A stretch of 64,000 bases of DNA from NCBI GenBank assembly GCA_016202695.1, contig JACQOE010000045.1, positions 1-64,000 of the forward strand, read 5' to 3'. This document shows positions 44,205 through 55,385 of the stretch, in pieces (position 1 is the first letter of the stretch; every line of letters starts with the position of its first letter). This stretch comes from Pseudomonadota bacterium. GTDB taxonomy: Bacteria; Pseudomonadota; Alphaproteobacteria; JACQOE01. Made by a program: the position numbers and the translations under genes. Below the pieces are notes generated by a model that was not told the origin of the DNA, did not search any database, and was given only the letters and a program-made list of their open reading frames with translations.

Positions 44205-46358
44205 TCAGCCGCGCGCCCGGTCGACGTAGTTCACGGCCTCGGCGGCCCTGAGCGCGGCGATGATGTTGGTGAGGTGCTTCAGGTCTCGCACCTCGATGTC
44301 GACCATCATCTCGAAGAACTCGGGCGAGCGGTTGGTGATCTTGAGATTGCTGATGTTGCCCTCGTTGCGGGCGATCACCGTGGTCATGCTGCTCAGCGCC
44401 CCGGGGACGTTGGTGATCACCAGGTTGAGCCGCCCCACGTGGCTCTTCTCGTCGTCCATCGAGGCGTGCTCCCAGGTGACGTCGAGCCAGCGCTCGGGCG
44501 TGCTGGCGAAGTTTTCGAGGGTGTCGCAATCGATGGTGTGGATGGTCACCCCCTTGCCGGTGGTGACGATGCCGACGATGCGGTCCCCGGGCAGCGGGTG
44601 GCAGCAACCTGCGAAGTGCACGGCCATGCCCGGAATCAGGCCACGGATGGGCACCGCATTCTTGCGCGCCGCCTTCTCGCGGCTGGCGCGGCCGCGCACC
44701 AGGTTGAGCACGCTCTTGGCCCGGCTCGGTCGGCGTGCGGCGGGGGTGACCGCCTTGAGCACGTCGCGGGTCGAAGCGACGCCCTCGCCGACGGCGGTGT
44801 AAAGGTCGTCGAGGGAGCCGTACTTGAGCTGGGAGAGCGCCTCGCCCACCGCCTTCTCGGAGAAGGGCTGGGCGTCCTGGCGAAAGGCCTTCTGCAGCAT
44901 CACCTTGCCCAGGCTCATGTACTGCTCTCGTTGCTTCGAGCGGATGAAGCGGCGGACGCGGGCGCGTGCCTTGCCGGTGACCACGAAGCGCTCCCAGGCC
45001 GGCGACGGCACCTGGCCCTTGGCGGTGACGATCTCCACCTGGTCGCCGTTCCTGAGCTCGGTGCGGAGCGGCATGATCCGGCCGTTGATCTTGGCTCCGA
45101 CGCAGGTGTCGCCGACCACGGAGTGGACCGCGTAGGCGAAGTCGACGGGGGTGGCGCCGCGCGGCAGGGCGATCAGGTCTCCCTTGGGGGTGAAGCAGAA
45201 GACCTGGTCCTGGAACATCTCCATCTTGGTGTTCTCGAGGAACTCGTCCGGTCCCTCGGCGTGCTCGAGGATGTCGAGCAGCCCCCTCAGCCAGCGGTAG
45301 CGCTCGCCGTCCGGCCGGCCTCGTCCCTGCTTGTAGACCCAGTGGGCGGCGACTCCCATCTCGGCCACCTCGTGCATCTCCTGGGTGCGGATCTGGACCT
45401 CGATCCGGTGCCCCTCGGGGCCGTAGACGCGGGTGTGCACCGAACGGTAGCCGTTGGGCTTGGGGGTGGAGATGTAGTCCTTGAAGCCGCCGGGCACGAC
45501 CGAGTAGGTGGAGTGGATGGTGCCGAGCACCCGATAGCAGTCCTCGATCGAGTCGACGATGCAGCGGAAGGCCATGATGTCGGAGAGCTGCTCGAAGGCC
45601 ACGTTCTTGCGCTGCATCTTGCGCCAGATCGAGTAGGGCGTCTTCTCGCGGCCGGTCACCGTCGCCTGGACGCCGGAGTCGGCGAGCAGCTTGCGGAGCG
45701 TGTCGGTGATGCGGCCGATGAGGTCGGCGCCCTGCTCGCGCAGGAAGTTGAGGCGGGCGACGATCGAGGCGCGAGCGTCGGGATGGAGCTCGCCGAAGGC
45801 AAGGTCCTCGAACTCCTGCTTGATCGTCTGGATGCCGATCCGCTCCGCCAGCGGGACGTAGATCTCCATCGTCTCCACCGCGGTCCGCCGACGCTTCTCG
45901 GCATCGCGGATGAACTGGAGGGTCCGCATGTTGTGCAGGCGGTCGGCGAGCTTCACCACCAGCACCCGGATGTCCTGCGACATCGCCAGCACGAGCTTGC
46001 GGAAGTTCTCGGCCTGGCTCGACTGCTCGCTCTGCAGCTCGATCCGGGTGAGTTTGGTCACCCCGTCGACGAGCCGCGCCACCTCGGCGCCGAAGACCTC
46101 CTCGATCTCCTCGAGGGTGGCCGGCGTGTCCTCCACCGTGTCGTGGAGGAGCGCGGTGACGATGGAGGCAGTGTCAAGCTTGAAGTCGGTGAGGATGCCG
46201 GCGACCTCGAGAGGATGGACGAAGAAGGCGTCGCCACTCTCGCGCGTCTGCGCGCCGTGCATCTTCATGGCGAAGACGTAGGCCCGATTGAGCAGATCCT
46301 CGTCCGCGCCGGGATCGTACTTCTTGACCCGCTCGACGAGTTCGTATTGGCGGATCAT
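44205..46358 (-). CDS. Bifunctional (p)ppGpp synthetase/hydrolase (Rsh/SpoT)
   Basis: [34 protein letters not shown]; synthetase; [24 protein letters not shown]-terminal ACT. Confidence 0.97.
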   Translation of the reverse strand: MIRQYELVERVKKYDPGADEDLLNRAYVFAMKMHGAQTRESGDAFFVHPLEVAGILTDFKLDTASIVTALLHDTVEDTPATLEEIEEVFGAEVARLVDGVTKLTRIELQSEQSSQAENFRKLVLAMSQDIRVLVVKLADRLHNMRTLQFIRDAEKRRRTAVETMEIYVPLAERIGIQTIKQEFEDLAFGELHPDARASIVARLNFLREQGADLIGRITDTLRKLLADSGVQATVTGREKTPYSIWRKMQRKNVAFEQLSDIMAFRCIVDSIEDCYRVLGTIHSTYSVVPGGFKDYISTPKPNGYRSVHTRVYGPEGHRIEVQIRTQEMHEVAEMGVAAHWVYKQGRGRPDGERYRWLRGLLDILEHAEGPDEFLENTKMEMFQDQVFCFTPKGDLIALPRGATPVDFAYAVHSVVGDTCVGAKINGRIMPLRTELRNGDQVEIVTAKGQVPSPAWERFVVTGKARARVRRFIRSKQREQYMSLGKVMLQKAFRQDAQPFSEKAVGEALSQLKYGSLDDLYTAVGEGVASTRDVLKAVTPAARRPSRAKSVLNLVRGRASREKAARKNAVPIRGLIPGMAVHFAGCCHPLPGDRIVGIVTTGKGVTIHTIDCDTLENFASTPERWLDVTWEHASMDDEKSHVGRLNLVITNVPGALSSMTTVIARNEGNISNLKITNRSPEFFEMMVDIEVRDLKHLTNIIAALRAAEAVNYVDRARG

Positions 46359-46478
46359 GGCGCGTCGCTCAGGCCGTTCGATGACCGGCGCCGGGGGCGT
46401 TCGAGGGCGCCGGGCGACCGCCTGTGCGGCCCCCTCGGCGGGGCCGCGCGCCTCGGGGAAGGCTCCGGGCCGTCGCTA

Positions 46479-46889
46479 CTAGGTACTCTCCTCTTCCTCG
46501 CCCGTGCCCTCGGGCGACGCCCCCCCCTCCTCCGACCCCTCCTCCTGGACGGTGAGCGCGTCCTCCTCGACCTCCTCGTCGAGGTTGAGCCCCCCCTCCG
46601 CCGCCATCATCTGCTCGGGCGTGACCAGGAGGTCGAGTTCGGACTCCTCGGGCTTGTCGAACTCGACGTGCTTGCGCAGGCCCTGGATCAGGTTGTCGCG
46701 CAGGCCCTCGAGACTGACCGATTCGGCCGCGATCTCGCGCAGCGCGATCACCGGGTTCTTATCATTATCGCGGTCGACCGTGAGCCCACTCCCGGCGGCG
46801 ATCTCGCGGGCCCGCTGGGAGGCCAGCATGACCAGTTCGAAGCGGTTGGGGATGCGAACGACGCAGTCTTCAACGGTAACGCGGGCCAT
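46479..46889 (-). CDS. rpoZ: DNA-directed RNA polymerase subunit omega
   Basis: [54 protein letters not shown]. Confidence 0.97.
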   Translation of the reverse strand: MARVTVEDCVVRIPNRFELVMLASQRAREIAAGSGLTVDRDNDKNPVIALREIAAESVSLEGLRDNLIQGLRKHVEFDKPEESELDLLVTPEQMMAAEGGLNLDEEVEEDALTVQEEGSEEGGASPEGTGEEEEST

Positions 46890-46975
46890 CGGGGCTCCTC
46901 TCCGTCCTGTCTGGTGAGCAACTATATATTGCGGGCCCGCACCAAAGGCAAGGGAACCCGTCCCGGGGCCCGGGC

Positions 46976-47482
46976 TCAGGCCTCGATCGGCTCCGGCGCC
47001 GGGCCCGGGGGCAGCGCCGCGAGGAGCGCGGCCAAGCCCTTGCCGCTCCGCGGATGGCGCCAGTCCGGTGCGATCTCCTGGAGCGGCACCAGCACGAAGG
47101 CGCGCCCCTCCAGCCGCGGATGGGGGAGCGCCGGTCCGCCGCCCCTCTCTCCGCGGCAGAGGCCGGCATAGTCGAGGAGGTCGAGGTCGAGCACCCGGGG
47201 GGCGTTCGCTGCCCCCCGCACCCGGCCGAAGTCGGCCTCGACCGCGTGCAGAAGCGCCAGCAGCGCCGCCGGCGAAAGCGCGGTCTCGATCTCGGCGACG
47301 GCGTTGACAAACCAGGGCTGATCCGAGGGCGGCACCGGCGCGCTGCGATAGAAGCGCGAGACCGCGACGAGCCTGACCCTGCCGTCGGCGGCGAGGCGGG
47401 CGAGTGCCGCGCGGCAGGTGGCGAGCGGCGGTCCGGACACGCTCGGCAGATTGGCGCCGATTCCGATGAAGATTCGCCTCAT
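46976..47482 (-). CDS. folK: 2-amino-4-hydroxy-6-hydroxymethyldihydropteridine diphosphokinase
   Basis: [10 protein letters not shown]...[22 protein letters not shown]...[11 protein letters not shown]...[23 protein letters not shown]. Confidence 0.95.
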   Translation of the reverse strand: MRRIFIGIGANLPSVSGPPLATCRAALARLAADGRVRLVAVSRFYRSAPVPPSDQPWFVNAVAEIETALSPAALLALLHAVEADFGRVRGAANAPRVLDLDLLDYAGLCRGERGGGPALPHPRLEGRAFVLVPLQEIAPDWRHPRSGKGLAALLAALPPGPAPEPIEA

Positions 47483-47648
47483 CGCTGCTGCCGCGCCGAC
47501 ACCGGCCTCGCCCTCGCGGTGGTGGCAAGGCGCACCGGGCGCGATGTACAATGGGTTGCGACCGAAGGCTCTGGTTCCGCGCCGGGACCGCACGAGGGAA
47601 GTTTGGCGCGGCCGGGCCTCGGCGCCAGGACAGCGAGGGTGTTTGTTG

Positions 47649-48224
47649 ATGGATTTCTACGCACAGGAACGCATCGGCCTTTTCATCGACGGCGCCAACC
47701 TCTACTCGGCGGCGCGCGCTCTTGGTTTCGACATCGACTACAAGCGGCTGCACGAGCACTTCGCGGCTAAGGGCCGCCTCATCCGCGCCTTCTACTACAC
47801 CGCCCTGATCGAGGGCGAGGAGTACTCGCCGATCCGGCCGCTGATCGACTGGCTCGATTACAACGGCTACACCATCATCACCAAGCCGGCCAAGGAGTTC
47901 ACCGACGCCGCCGGGCGGCGCAAGCTCAAGGGCAACATGGACATCGAGCTCGCCATCGACGTGATGGAGATGGCGCCTCACCTCGACCACGTGGTGCTGT
48001 TCTCGGGCGACGGCGACTTCCGGCGGCTGGTGGAGGCGGTGCAGCGCAAGGGCGTGCGGGTGAGCGTGGTCTCCACCATCCGCTCGAGTCCGCCGATGGT
48101 GGCCGACGAGCTTCGCCGACAGTCCGACGCGTTCATCGAGCTGCAGGACCTGGCGGCGATGATCTCGCGGGTGCGCGAGGCGAGTCCGTCGGAGGCCGCG
48201 AACCACCTCCTCGAGACGGCGTGA
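47649..48224 (+). CDS. NYN (LabA/DUF88-like) domain protein, putative PIN-fold RNase
   Basis: [27 protein letters not shown]...[49 protein letters not shown]. Confidence 0.93.
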   Translation: MDFYAQERIGLFIDGANLYSAARALGFDIDYKRLHEHFAAKGRLIRAFYYTALIEGEEYSPIRPLIDWLDYNGYTIITKPAKEFTDAAGRRKLKGNMDIELAIDVMEMAPHLDHVVLFSGDGDFRRLVEAVQRKGVRVSVVSTIRSSPPMVADELRRQSDAFIELQDLAAMISRVREASPSEAANHLLETA

Positions 48225-48964
48225 GGCGGCCGGGAGAGAGGGCGGACGCGGCCCGCGGCGGCCCCCTGCCGGTGCCGGCCGAGCCGCCGGCCGGCTGTGC
48301 GCTCTGCCCACGGCTCGCCGCCTTCCGGGCCGAAAACCGGCGGGCCCATCCTGACTGGCACAACTCCCCGGTGCGCTCGTTCGGGAGCGCGCGCCCGGAG
48401 CTGCTGATCGTCGGCCTGGCGCCGGGGCTCAAGGGAGCGAATCGCACCGGGCGGCCCTTCACCGGCGACTACGCCGGGGCGCTCCTCTATCCGACGCTGG
48501 TCCGGTTCGGCTATGCCCGCGGCACCTACGGGGCCGACCCCGCCGACGGGCTCGCGCTCACCGGTTGCCGGGTCACCAACGCGGTCCGTTGCGTTCCCCC
48601 GGCGAACCGGCCGACCGGGCCCGAGGCGGCCACCTGCCGGCGGTTCCTCGCCGCCGAGATCGCCGCCACCCGCCCGCGGGCGATCCTGGCGCTTGGCGCC
48701 ATCGCCCATGACTCGGTGCTGGCGGCCCTGGGACTCCGGCGCAACTCCCGCCGGTTCGCCCACGGCGCGATCCACGAGCTTGCCGACGGGCGCGTGCTCG
48801 CCGACTCCTATCACTGCTCGCGCTACAACCTCAACACCGGACGGCTGACCGAGGCGATGTTCGCGGCGGTGTTCGAGGGGCTCAGGCGCCGGCTCTCCCG
48901 CCGGCGGGGGGCGGCCGCCCCGGGCCGGGCCCGGCGCCCCCCCGGGTCCGCCACTCAGCCGTAG
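48221..48964 (+). CDS. Uracil-DNA glycosylase, family 5-like (UDGb, Fe-S)
   Basis: [11 protein letters not shown]...[30 protein letters not shown]...[12 protein letters not shown]...[15 protein letters not shown]. Confidence 0.88.
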   Translation: MRRPGERADAARGGPLPVPAEPPAGCALCPRLAAFRAENRRAHPDWHNSPVRSFGSARPELLIVGLAPGLKGANRTGRPFTGDYAGALLYPTLVRFGYARGTYGADPADGLALTGCRVTNAVRCVPPANRPTGPEAATCRRFLAAEIAATRPRAILALGAIAHDSVLAALGLRRNSRRFAHGAIHELADGRVLADSYHCSRYNLNTGRLTEAMFAAVFEGLRRRLSRRRGAAAPGRARRPPGSATQP

Positions 48965-49617
48965 CGCTCCTCGCGCCACGGGTCGCCGTTGTTGTGATAG
49001 CCGCGCACCTCCCAGAAGCCGGGATGGTTGCGGTCCGCCAGGACCACGTCGCGGAGCCACTTCGCGCTCTTCCAGAAGTAGAGCCGCGGCACCACCGCCC
49101 GCACCGGGCCGCCGTGCTCGCGGCTCAAGGACCTGCCCTCCCAGGAGTGGGCGAGGAGCACGCCGGGGGCGGTGAACTGCTCGAGGGTGAGGTTGGTGGT
49201 GTAGGCGTCGAAGGATCTGAGCCGCACGAAGCGCGCCTCGGGGCGAGGCCGGGCGAGGGCGAGAAGGTCGGCCGGGCGAACGCCGCCCCAGCGGTTGTCG
49301 TAGCGCGACCAAGCGGTGACGCAGTGGATGTCGGATACCGTCTCGACCTGCGGCAGCCTCTGGAAGGCCGCCCAGTCCAGCCGGAGCGGGCGCTCGACCA
49401 GGCCGCCGACGGTCAGGTACCAGTCCTTGAGATCGACCGCCGGGCGCTCGCCGAGGTCGAGCTCCGGCCAGTCCTTGACCAGCCGCTGGCCCGGGGGCAG
49501 CCGGCGCGTCGCCGGGCTCGCCGCCTCGCCGGTGAGCAGTCTCCCCTCCCGGGCCCAGCGCTCCTTGGCCCGAACGAGCTTATCGCGGACCCGCGGCCCG
49601 CCGCCCTCCTCGGCCAT
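48955..49617 (-). CDS. Sulfite oxidase-like molybdopterin-dependent oxidoreductase
   Basis: WYLTVGGLVERPLRLDWAAFQRLPQVETVSDIHCVTAWSRYDNRWGGVR...REHGGPVRAVVPRLYFWKSAKWLR. Confidence 0.92.
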   Translation of the reverse strand: MAEEGGGPRVRDKLVRAKERWAREGRLLTGEAASPATRRLPPGQRLVKDWPELDLGERPAVDLKDWYLTVGGLVERPLRLDWAAFQRLPQVETVSDIHCVTAWSRYDNRWGGVRPADLLALARPRPEARFVRLRSFDAYTTNLTLEQFTAPGVLLAHSWEGRSLSREHGGPVRAVVPRLYFWKSAKWLRDVVLADRNHPGFWEVRGYHNNGDPWREERYG

Positions 49618-49622
49618 CTGCC

Positions 49623-50099
49623 CTACCCTTTTGTCCGCAGCAGGCGCGCCTTCTCGCGCCGCCAGTCGCGCTCCTTCTCGGCCGCCCGCTTGTCGACCTT
49701 GCGCTTGCCCCGGGCGAGCCCGAGCTCGACCTTGGCGATCCCGCGCTCGTTGAAGTAGATGGAGAGCGGGATCAACGTCATCCCCTCGCGGTTCACCGCC
49801 CCGATCAGTCGGTTGACCTCGCGCCGGCGGAGAAGGAGCTTGCGCGACCTCCGCGTCTCGTGGGCGGCGAGCTTGTTCGCCGCCTGGTACTCGGGGATAT
49901 AGGCATTGATCAGAAAAAGCTCGCCGTCCTTGGGTCCGGCATAGGCCTCCACCAGGCTCGCCTGGCCGGCACGCAGCGACTTCACCTCGGCGCCGATAAG
50001 CGCGATGCCGGCCTCAAGGCTCTCGGCGATGAAGTAGTCGTGGCGCGCCTTGCGGTTCTGGACGACGATCCGTCCCTTCGGATGCGCGCGCCGGGCCAT
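49623..50099 (-). CDS. smpB: SsrA-binding protein
   Basis: [59 protein letters not shown]. Confidence 0.97.
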   Translation of the reverse strand: MARRAHPKGRIVVQNRKARHDYFIAESLEAGIALIGAEVKSLRAGQASLVEAYAGPKDGELFLINAYIPEYQAANKLAAHETRRSRKLLLRRREVNRLIGAVNREGMTLIPLSIYFNERGIAKVELGLARGKRKVDKRAAEKERDWRREKARLLRTKG

Positions 50100-50115
50100 C
50101 GCCTCCGCCCGGGGA

Positions 50116-50988
50116 TCAGATCAGGCCGAGCTTGCCGAGCGCCGCCTTGACCACGTCCTTGGAACGCTGGCTGATCTCGCACAGCGGCAGGCGGGTCTCG
50201 GCCGAGCACAGGCCCAACAGGCTGGCCGCGTACTTCACCGGCCCAGGGCTGGTCTCGCAGAACATGGCGTCGTGCAGCGGCATCAGCCGGTCGTGGCGCT
50301 CGATCGCCAGCCTGGTATCGCCCTTCGCCCACACGGCGTGGACCTCGGCGCAGAGCTTGGGCGCGACGTTGGCGGTGACCGAGATGCAGCCCTGGCCGCC
50401 GGCGCCGAGGAACGGCACCGCGGTCCCGTCCTCGCCCGAGAGCTGGCAGAAGTCGGGTCCGCAGGCAAGCCGGGTACGGATCGGGCGGGCGAGGTCCTGC
50501 GTGGCGTCCTTGACCCCGACGATGTTGGGGATCTTGGCCAGGCGGGCCATGGTGTCGACCGACATGTCGACCACGCTGCGCCCGGGGATGTTGTAAATGA
50601 TGATCGGCAGGCGGGTCGACTCGGCCAGCGTCTTGTAATGGTGGTAGAGCCCCTCCTGGGTGGGCTTGTTGTAATAGGGCGTCACCACCAACGCCGCCGC
50701 CGCGCCCGCCGCCTCGGCGTGGCGGGTGAGCGCGATCGCCTCGTCGGTCGAGTTCGAGCCGGTGCCGGCGATCACCGGCACCTTCGCGGCCGCGGCCTCG
50801 ACGCAGAGGTCGACGACCCGGTTGTGCTCCTCGTGGCTGAGGGTGGGCGATTCCCCGGTGGTGCCGCAGGGGACCAGCCCCTGGGTGCCCTGGGAGATCT
50901 GCCATTCGACAAGGGCCTGGAACTTGACCTCGTCGATCTTGCCGTTCTTGAACGGGGTGATGAGCGCGACAATCGATCCCTTGAACAT
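50116..50988 (-). CDS. dapA: 4-hydroxy-tetrahydrodipicolinate synthase
   Basis: [55 protein letters not shown]. Confidence 0.97.
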   Translation of the reverse strand: MFKGSIVALITPFKNGKIDEVKFQALVEWQISQGTQGLVPCGTTGESPTLSHEEHNRVVDLCVEAAAAKVPVIAGTGSNSTDEAIALTRHAEAAGAAAALVVTPYYNKPTQEGLYHHYKTLAESTRLPIIIYNIPGRSVVDMSVDTMARLAKIPNIVGVKDATQDLARPIRTRLACGPDFCQLSGEDGTAVPFLGAGGQGCISVTANVAPKLCAEVHAVWAKGDTRLAIERHDRLMPLHDAMFCETSPGPVKYAASLLGLCSAETRLPLCEISQRSKDVVKAALGKLGLI

Positions 50989-51201
50989 CAGACTGCCTCC
51001 TCCGCCGGCCGGTCACGGGCGATCCTCGCGAAACGCGCGCCTCGTCGACTCACAATAGCCGGACGGTCGCCGACCGCAAGAGCGCCGTGGGCCCCGGGTT
51101 GCCGCGCGACGCCGAGGTGCGTAAAATCCGGGTTGCCCGGCCGTGCTTGGGGCGCGGCCGAAGGCGGCGGTTGTGGAGTCAGCGGGGACGGAACCGAGGT
51201 C

Positions 51202-53163
51202 GTGCCGGTCAGCGGTGCCCTAAGAGCCGTCGTCGCCGTTGTGGCGCTCGGCTCGGCCCTCGCCCCCGCGGTCGAGGCCGGACTCGCGCCAGCCGAGGTG
51301 GTCCGCTACGAGGCCGCCTTCCAGGCGGTCGAGTCGGGCCGCTGGGGCAAGGCCCTCGATCTCGCCGAGGGCGCGGGCGATCCGCTTCCCGCCAAGTTCA
51401 TCCGCTGGCTCTATCTCGCCGAGGCCGGCTCCGGGGCTTCCTTCGCCGAGATCACCGCCTTCCTCGCCGCCAATCCCGACTGGCCTGGGCAGGACGAGCT
51501 TCGCCGCCGGGCCGAGGAGGCGATCGATGCCCGGGTTGGGCTGCGCGAGGCGCTCGCCTGGTTCGCCGCCAACCCCCCGGTGACCACCGCCGGACGGGTG
51601 GCCTACGGCGAGACCCTGATGCGCGCCGGCGACGGCGACCGGGCCCGGCAGGCGCTGCGCGAGGCCTGGGTCCAGGGCAGCTTTTCGACCCGCGAAGAGC
51701 AGGCGTTCCATCGTCGCTTCCGCCGCCTCCTCACCGCCGACGATCACCGGGAGCGGCTCGACCGGCTGATCTGGAACGAGCAGTTCGCCGCCGCCGAGCG
51801 CATGCTGCGGCGCGTCGATCGCGGCCATGCCGCGCTTGCCCAGGCCCGCATCGCGCTCGCCCGCATGTCGCCCGGGGTTGACGGGGCGATCGCCCGCGTC
51901 CCCGTCGAGCTGCGCGAGGACCCGGGGCTGGTTTACGAGCGGATGCGTTGGCGCCGGCGCAAGGGGCGCCTCGACGACACCGCCGAGATGCTGGCCAAGG
52001 CGCCCAAGGAGCCGGCCCACGCGGCGGTGTGGTGGACCGAGCGCGCCTATGTCGTGCGCCGGCTCCTCGCCGAGGGCTCGCACCGCGCCGCCTACGAGAT
52101 CGCCCGCGACCACGCCCAGAGCCACGGCGCCACCCACGCCGAGGCGGAGTGGTTGGCGGGATGGATCGCGCTCCGCTTCCTCAAGGACCCCGAGGCCGCG
52201 CTCGCCCACTTCACCCGCCTCTACAACACCGTCTACTTTCCCGTCAGTCGGGCGCGGGGCGCCTACTGGACCGCCCGCGCCGCCGAGGCCAAGGACGAGG
52301 GCTGGCTCGCCGCGGCCTGGTACCGGACCGCCGCCCAGTACCGCGACAGCTATTACGGTCAGCTCGCCCGCCAGCGGCTGGGCGAGCGGATCGACGACCC
52401 GCCGTTCGTCGATCCCGCACCCGACCTCGCCAGCCGCGCCCGTTTCCGCCAGGGCGAGCTGGCGCGCCTGGTGGACGCGCTCGACCAGATCGGCGTGCGC
52501 GAGCGGATCGGCCCGCTCCTGCTGCACATCGACCAGCAGAGCGAGAGCGTCGAGGAGCGCTACCTTGCCGGTCGGCTGGCGCTGATCCACGGGCGCCCCG
52601 ACATCGCGGTGCGGATCGCCCGGCGCGCCAGCCGCGATCACATCCTGCTCGCCACGGCGGGCTATCCGGTGGTGGCGATCCCCGAGCCGGCGGCCGCCGA
52701 GCCGGCGCTGATCCAGGCCGTGATCCGCCAGGAGAGCGGCTTCAACGTGGTGGCGGTGAGCTCGGCCGGCGCCCGCGGGGCCATGCAGCTCCTGCCCTCT
52801 ACCGCCCGGCGGGTCGCGGCCGACCTCAACCTGCACTTCTCGCGCAGCCGCCTCACCGAGGACCCGACCTACAACCTGCAGCTCGGCACTGCTTACCTCG
52901 ATTCCTTGCTTCAGGAGTTCGCCGGCTCCTACGTCCTCGCCCTCGCCGCCTACAATGCCGGGCCGCACCGGGCGCGACGCTGGCTCAAGGAGTTCGGCGA
53001 CCCGCGCACCAGCCAGGTGGATCTGGTCGACTGGGTCGAGATGATCCCCTTTACCGAGACTCGCAACTACGTCCAGCGGGTCATCGAGTCCTTCAACGTA
53101 TACCGCAACCGGCCCGATCCGGTTGAGGTAGCGCTGGCGCCGAACGGCGGCCTCGCCCGCTAA
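51202..53163 (+). CDS. slt: Lytic transglycosylase (Slt family)
   Basis: ALIQAVIRQESGFNVVAVSSAGARGAMQLLPSTARRVA...NLQLGTAYLDSLLQEFAGSYVLALAAYNAGPHRARRWLKEFGDPR; GTG start at 51202. Confidence 0.92.
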   Translation: MPVSGALRAVVAVVALGSALAPAVEAGLAPAEVVRYEAAFQAVESGRWGKALDLAEGAGDPLPAKFIRWLYLAEAGSGASFAEITAFLAANPDWPGQDELRRRAEEAIDARVGLREALAWFAANPPVTTAGRVAYGETLMRAGDGDRARQALREAWVQGSFSTREEQAFHRRFRRLLTADDHRERLDRLIWNEQFAAAERMLRRVDRGHAALAQARIALARMSPGVDGAIARVPVELREDPGLVYERMRWRRRKGRLDDTAEMLAKAPKEPAHAAVWWTERAYVVRRLLAEGSHRAAYEIARDHAQSHGATHAEAEWLAGWIALRFLKDPEAALAHFTRLYNTVYFPVSRARGAYWTARAAEAKDEGWLAAAWYRTAAQYRDSYYGQLARQRLGERIDDPPFVDPAPDLASRARFRQGELARLVDALDQIGVRERIGPLLLHIDQQSESVEERYLAGRLALIHGRPDIAVRIARRASRDHILLATAGYPVVAIPEPAAAEPALIQAVIRQESGFNVVAVSSAGARGAMQLLPSTARRVAADLNLHFSRSRLTEDPTYNLQLGTAYLDSLLQEFAGSYVLALAAYNAGPHRARRWLKEFGDPRTSQVDLVDWVEMIPFTETRNYVQRVIESFNVYRNRPDPVEVALAPNGGLAR

Positions 53164-53206
53164 GCGGTCCTCGCCCCGCCCCCCCGCTCATGCCCTCCGT
53201 TGCGCC

Positions 53207-53902
53207 ATGACCGACGCCGTGCCCACGGGCGAGGACGTCCGCCTCGCCCTGTTCGATGCCTACGGCACCCTGTTCGACGACGATGGGCCGACGCGCCGCT
53301 TTGCAGAGACGCTGGGCGAACGGCAGACGCCGCTCGCTCGGCTCTGGCGGCAGAAGCAGCTCGAGTACAGCTGGATTCGCAGCCTCGTCGGCGCCTACGT
53401 CGATTTCTGGCACGTCACCGGCGAGGCCCTGGACTACGCGATGGCCGCGCTCGGCATCGCCGATCCGGTGCTGCGAGCACGGCTGATGCAGTCGGTCCTC
53501 GAGCCGGAGCTGATGCCTGGCGCCCGCTCGCTGCTGGAGGCCCTGAAGGCCGCCGGCAAGAGGGCGGCAATCCTCTCCAACGGCTCGACCACCATGCTCG
53601 CCGCCGCAATCATGACCACCAAACTCTCCGGTCTCCTGGAGGCGGTGCTGAGCGTCGACGAGGTCAAGGTCTACAAGCCGCATCCCGAGGTCTATCGCAT
53701 GGCGGTCGAGCGCTTCGGCCTGCCGATCGAGACGATCCGGTTTCTCTCCGCCAACGGCTGGGACGCCGCCGGGGCGACCGCCTTCGGCCTGGAGACGATC
53801 TGGATCAACCGCTCCGACGCGCCGACCGACGAGGTGCCGGTCCGCCCCCGCGCCGAGGTCGCCTCGCTGGCCGCGGCGGCGCCGCTGCTCGGCCTCGGCT
53901 GA
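53207..53902 (+). CDS. Haloacid dehalogenase type II (HAD superfamily)
   Basis: LALFDAYGTLFDDDGPT...KRAAILSNGSTTML...KVYKPHPEVYRMAVERFGLP...FLSANGWDAAGATAFGLETIWINR. Confidence 0.95.
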   Translation: MTDAVPTGEDVRLALFDAYGTLFDDDGPTRRFAETLGERQTPLARLWRQKQLEYSWIRSLVGAYVDFWHVTGEALDYAMAALGIADPVLRARLMQSVLEPELMPGARSLLEALKAAGKRAAILSNGSTTMLAAAIMTTKLSGLLEAVLSVDEVKVYKPHPEVYRMAVERFGLPIETIRFLSANGWDAAGATAFGLETIWINRSDAPTDEVPVRPRAEVASLAAAAPLLGLG

Positions 53903-53921
53903 GGGCCCGGCGAGGGCGCGA

Positions 53922-54821
53922 TTGGACCGGGAGCCCGACGCGACCGCCTTCATCGAGCGGTTCGTCAGCGCCCACGACGGACTCAGGCTCTACTGCCGCG
54001 ATTATCCCGCGCGCGCCGGCGCCGGGGCGGCCGCGCGCCTGCCCCTTCTCTGCCTTGCCGGCCTGACGCGCAGCTCGAAGGACTTCCACGAGTTCGCCCG
54101 CGAGGAGAGCGCGCGCCGCCGGGTGCTCTGCCCCGATTATCGCGGCCGCGGCCGCTCCGAGCGCGACCGCGACTGGTGCAACTACCGGCCCGAAACCTAC
54201 CTTCGCGACCTGTTCGATCTCACCGTCGCGCTCAACCTGCACCGGGCCGTGGTGCTCGGCACCTCGCTCGGCGGGCTGCTCGCGCTTGGCCTCTGCGTCG
54301 TCCGGCCGACGCTGGTGGCCGCCGTGGTGCTCAACGACATCGGCCCGACGGTCGAGCCCCGGGGGCTCGAAATCATCCTCGGCTATCTGGCCCGGCTTTA
54401 TCCCCAGCCCGATTGGGAGGCGGCGACGCAGCAGCTGCGCGAGGTCTTCCCCGAAAAGGCCGGGCGCGACGAGGCCGGCTGGCGCGACCTCGCCCGGCGC
54501 ACCTATCGCCAAGCCCCGGATGGACGCATCGTCGTCGACTGGGACCCGGCGATCGCCAAGCCGCTGGCCACGGCCAAGGCGCTTCCCGACCTATGGCCGC
54601 TGTTTCGCGCGCTCGGCCGGCGCCCGGCGCTGGTGCTGCGGGGCGCCCTCTCGAATGTGCTCTCGCCGGCGACGCTCGAACGGATGAGGGCGGAGAACCC
54701 GGGGCTCCGCGCCGCCGTGATTGCGGGCGTGGGGCATGCCCCGTCGCTGAGCGAGTCCGAGGCGCGGGGGGCGGTGGCGGCGCTCCTGGCCCGCGTCGAT
54801 GCCGATGCGCCGGCCGCCTGA
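53922..54821 (+). CDS. Alpha/beta hydrolase
   Basis: LPLLCLAGLTRSSKDFHEFA...PDYRGRGRS...VVLGTSLGGLLAL. Confidence 0.92.
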   Translation: MDREPDATAFIERFVSAHDGLRLYCRDYPARAGAGAAARLPLLCLAGLTRSSKDFHEFAREESARRRVLCPDYRGRGRSERDRDWCNYRPETYLRDLFDLTVALNLHRAVVLGTSLGGLLALGLCVVRPTLVAAVVLNDIGPTVEPRGLEIILGYLARLYPQPDWEAATQQLREVFPEKAGRDEAGWRDLARRTYRQAPDGRIVVDWDPAIAKPLATAKALPDLWPLFRALGRRPALVLRGALSNVLSPATLERMRAENPGLRAAVIAGVGHAPSLSESEARGAVAALLARVDADAPAA

Positions 54822-54863
54822 GGGGCACGCCGCCGACGGCGATCCGCGCCCCTTGTTCCGGCG

Positions 54864-55385
54864 CTACGACGAGGGCGCGGCCTTGCGCGGCGCCTCGGCG
54901 GCGGCCGCCTCGGACGCCTCGGGGGCGTGATGGGCTCCGACCACGAGGTTGAGCTTGCCCTCGCCTGCCTCGGCTCCGAGACGCTTCTGCTGGCCCTCGC
55001 CCGCGCTTAGCCGCCGGCAGTAGCCCTCGATGTACGCCCCCGACTCGATCGCCAGGGTGTCGTGGACCACGTCGCCGCTGACCCGCGAGGTCTTGGCGAG
55101 CAGCACGGCCCGGGCGCGAATCTGCCCGGTCACGGTGCCGAGGATGGTCACGTCTTCGGCCACCACCTCGCCGGTGACCGAGGCGTTCTCGCCGATCGTC
55201 AGCCGCTCGCACTTGATGTCGCCGTCGACGGTGCCGTCGACCTGGATCTCGCCCTCGCTCACGAGGTCGCCGGTGATGCGCATGTCGGCGCTGATGATGG
55301 AGGGGGCGCCGTTCTTCCCTCCGGACATGCCGGCGGCGCCCACCGATCGTCCGGCGCCGTCCCTACCGCTCTTCCTTGAAAACAT
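54864..55385 (-). CDS. Bactofilin (polymer-forming cytoskeletal protein)
   Basis: SIISADMRITGDLVSEGEIQVDGTVDGDIKCERLTIGENASVTGEVVAEDVTILGTVTGQIRARAVLLAKTSRVSGDVVHDTLAIESGAYIEGYCRR. Confidence 0.95.
   Translation of the reverse strand: MFSRKSGRDGAGRSVGAAGMSGGKNGAPSIISADMRITGDLVSEGEIQVDGTVDGDIKCERLTIGENASVTGEVVAEDVTILGTVTGQIRARAVLLAKTSRVSGDVVHDTLAIESGAYIEGYCRRLSAGEGQQKRLGAEAGEGKLNLVVGAHHAPEASEAAAAEAPRKAAPSS

Noticed and set aside
46426-46447. GCGGCCCC...GGGGCCGC hairpin between rsh and rpoZ
   Set aside because: No T-tract on either side and common by chance at this GC content; not called as a terminator.
44067-47171. 1034-aa + strand ORF
   Set aside because: Antisense shadow of rsh and rpoZ; low-complexity Val/Asp/Leu/Gly-rich composition, no domain motifs.
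50050-51201. N-terminal extension of the 1037-aa + ORF
   Set aside because: This part is antisense to dapA; real lytic transglycosylase starts about 51202 (GTG) with a signal-peptide-like sequence.
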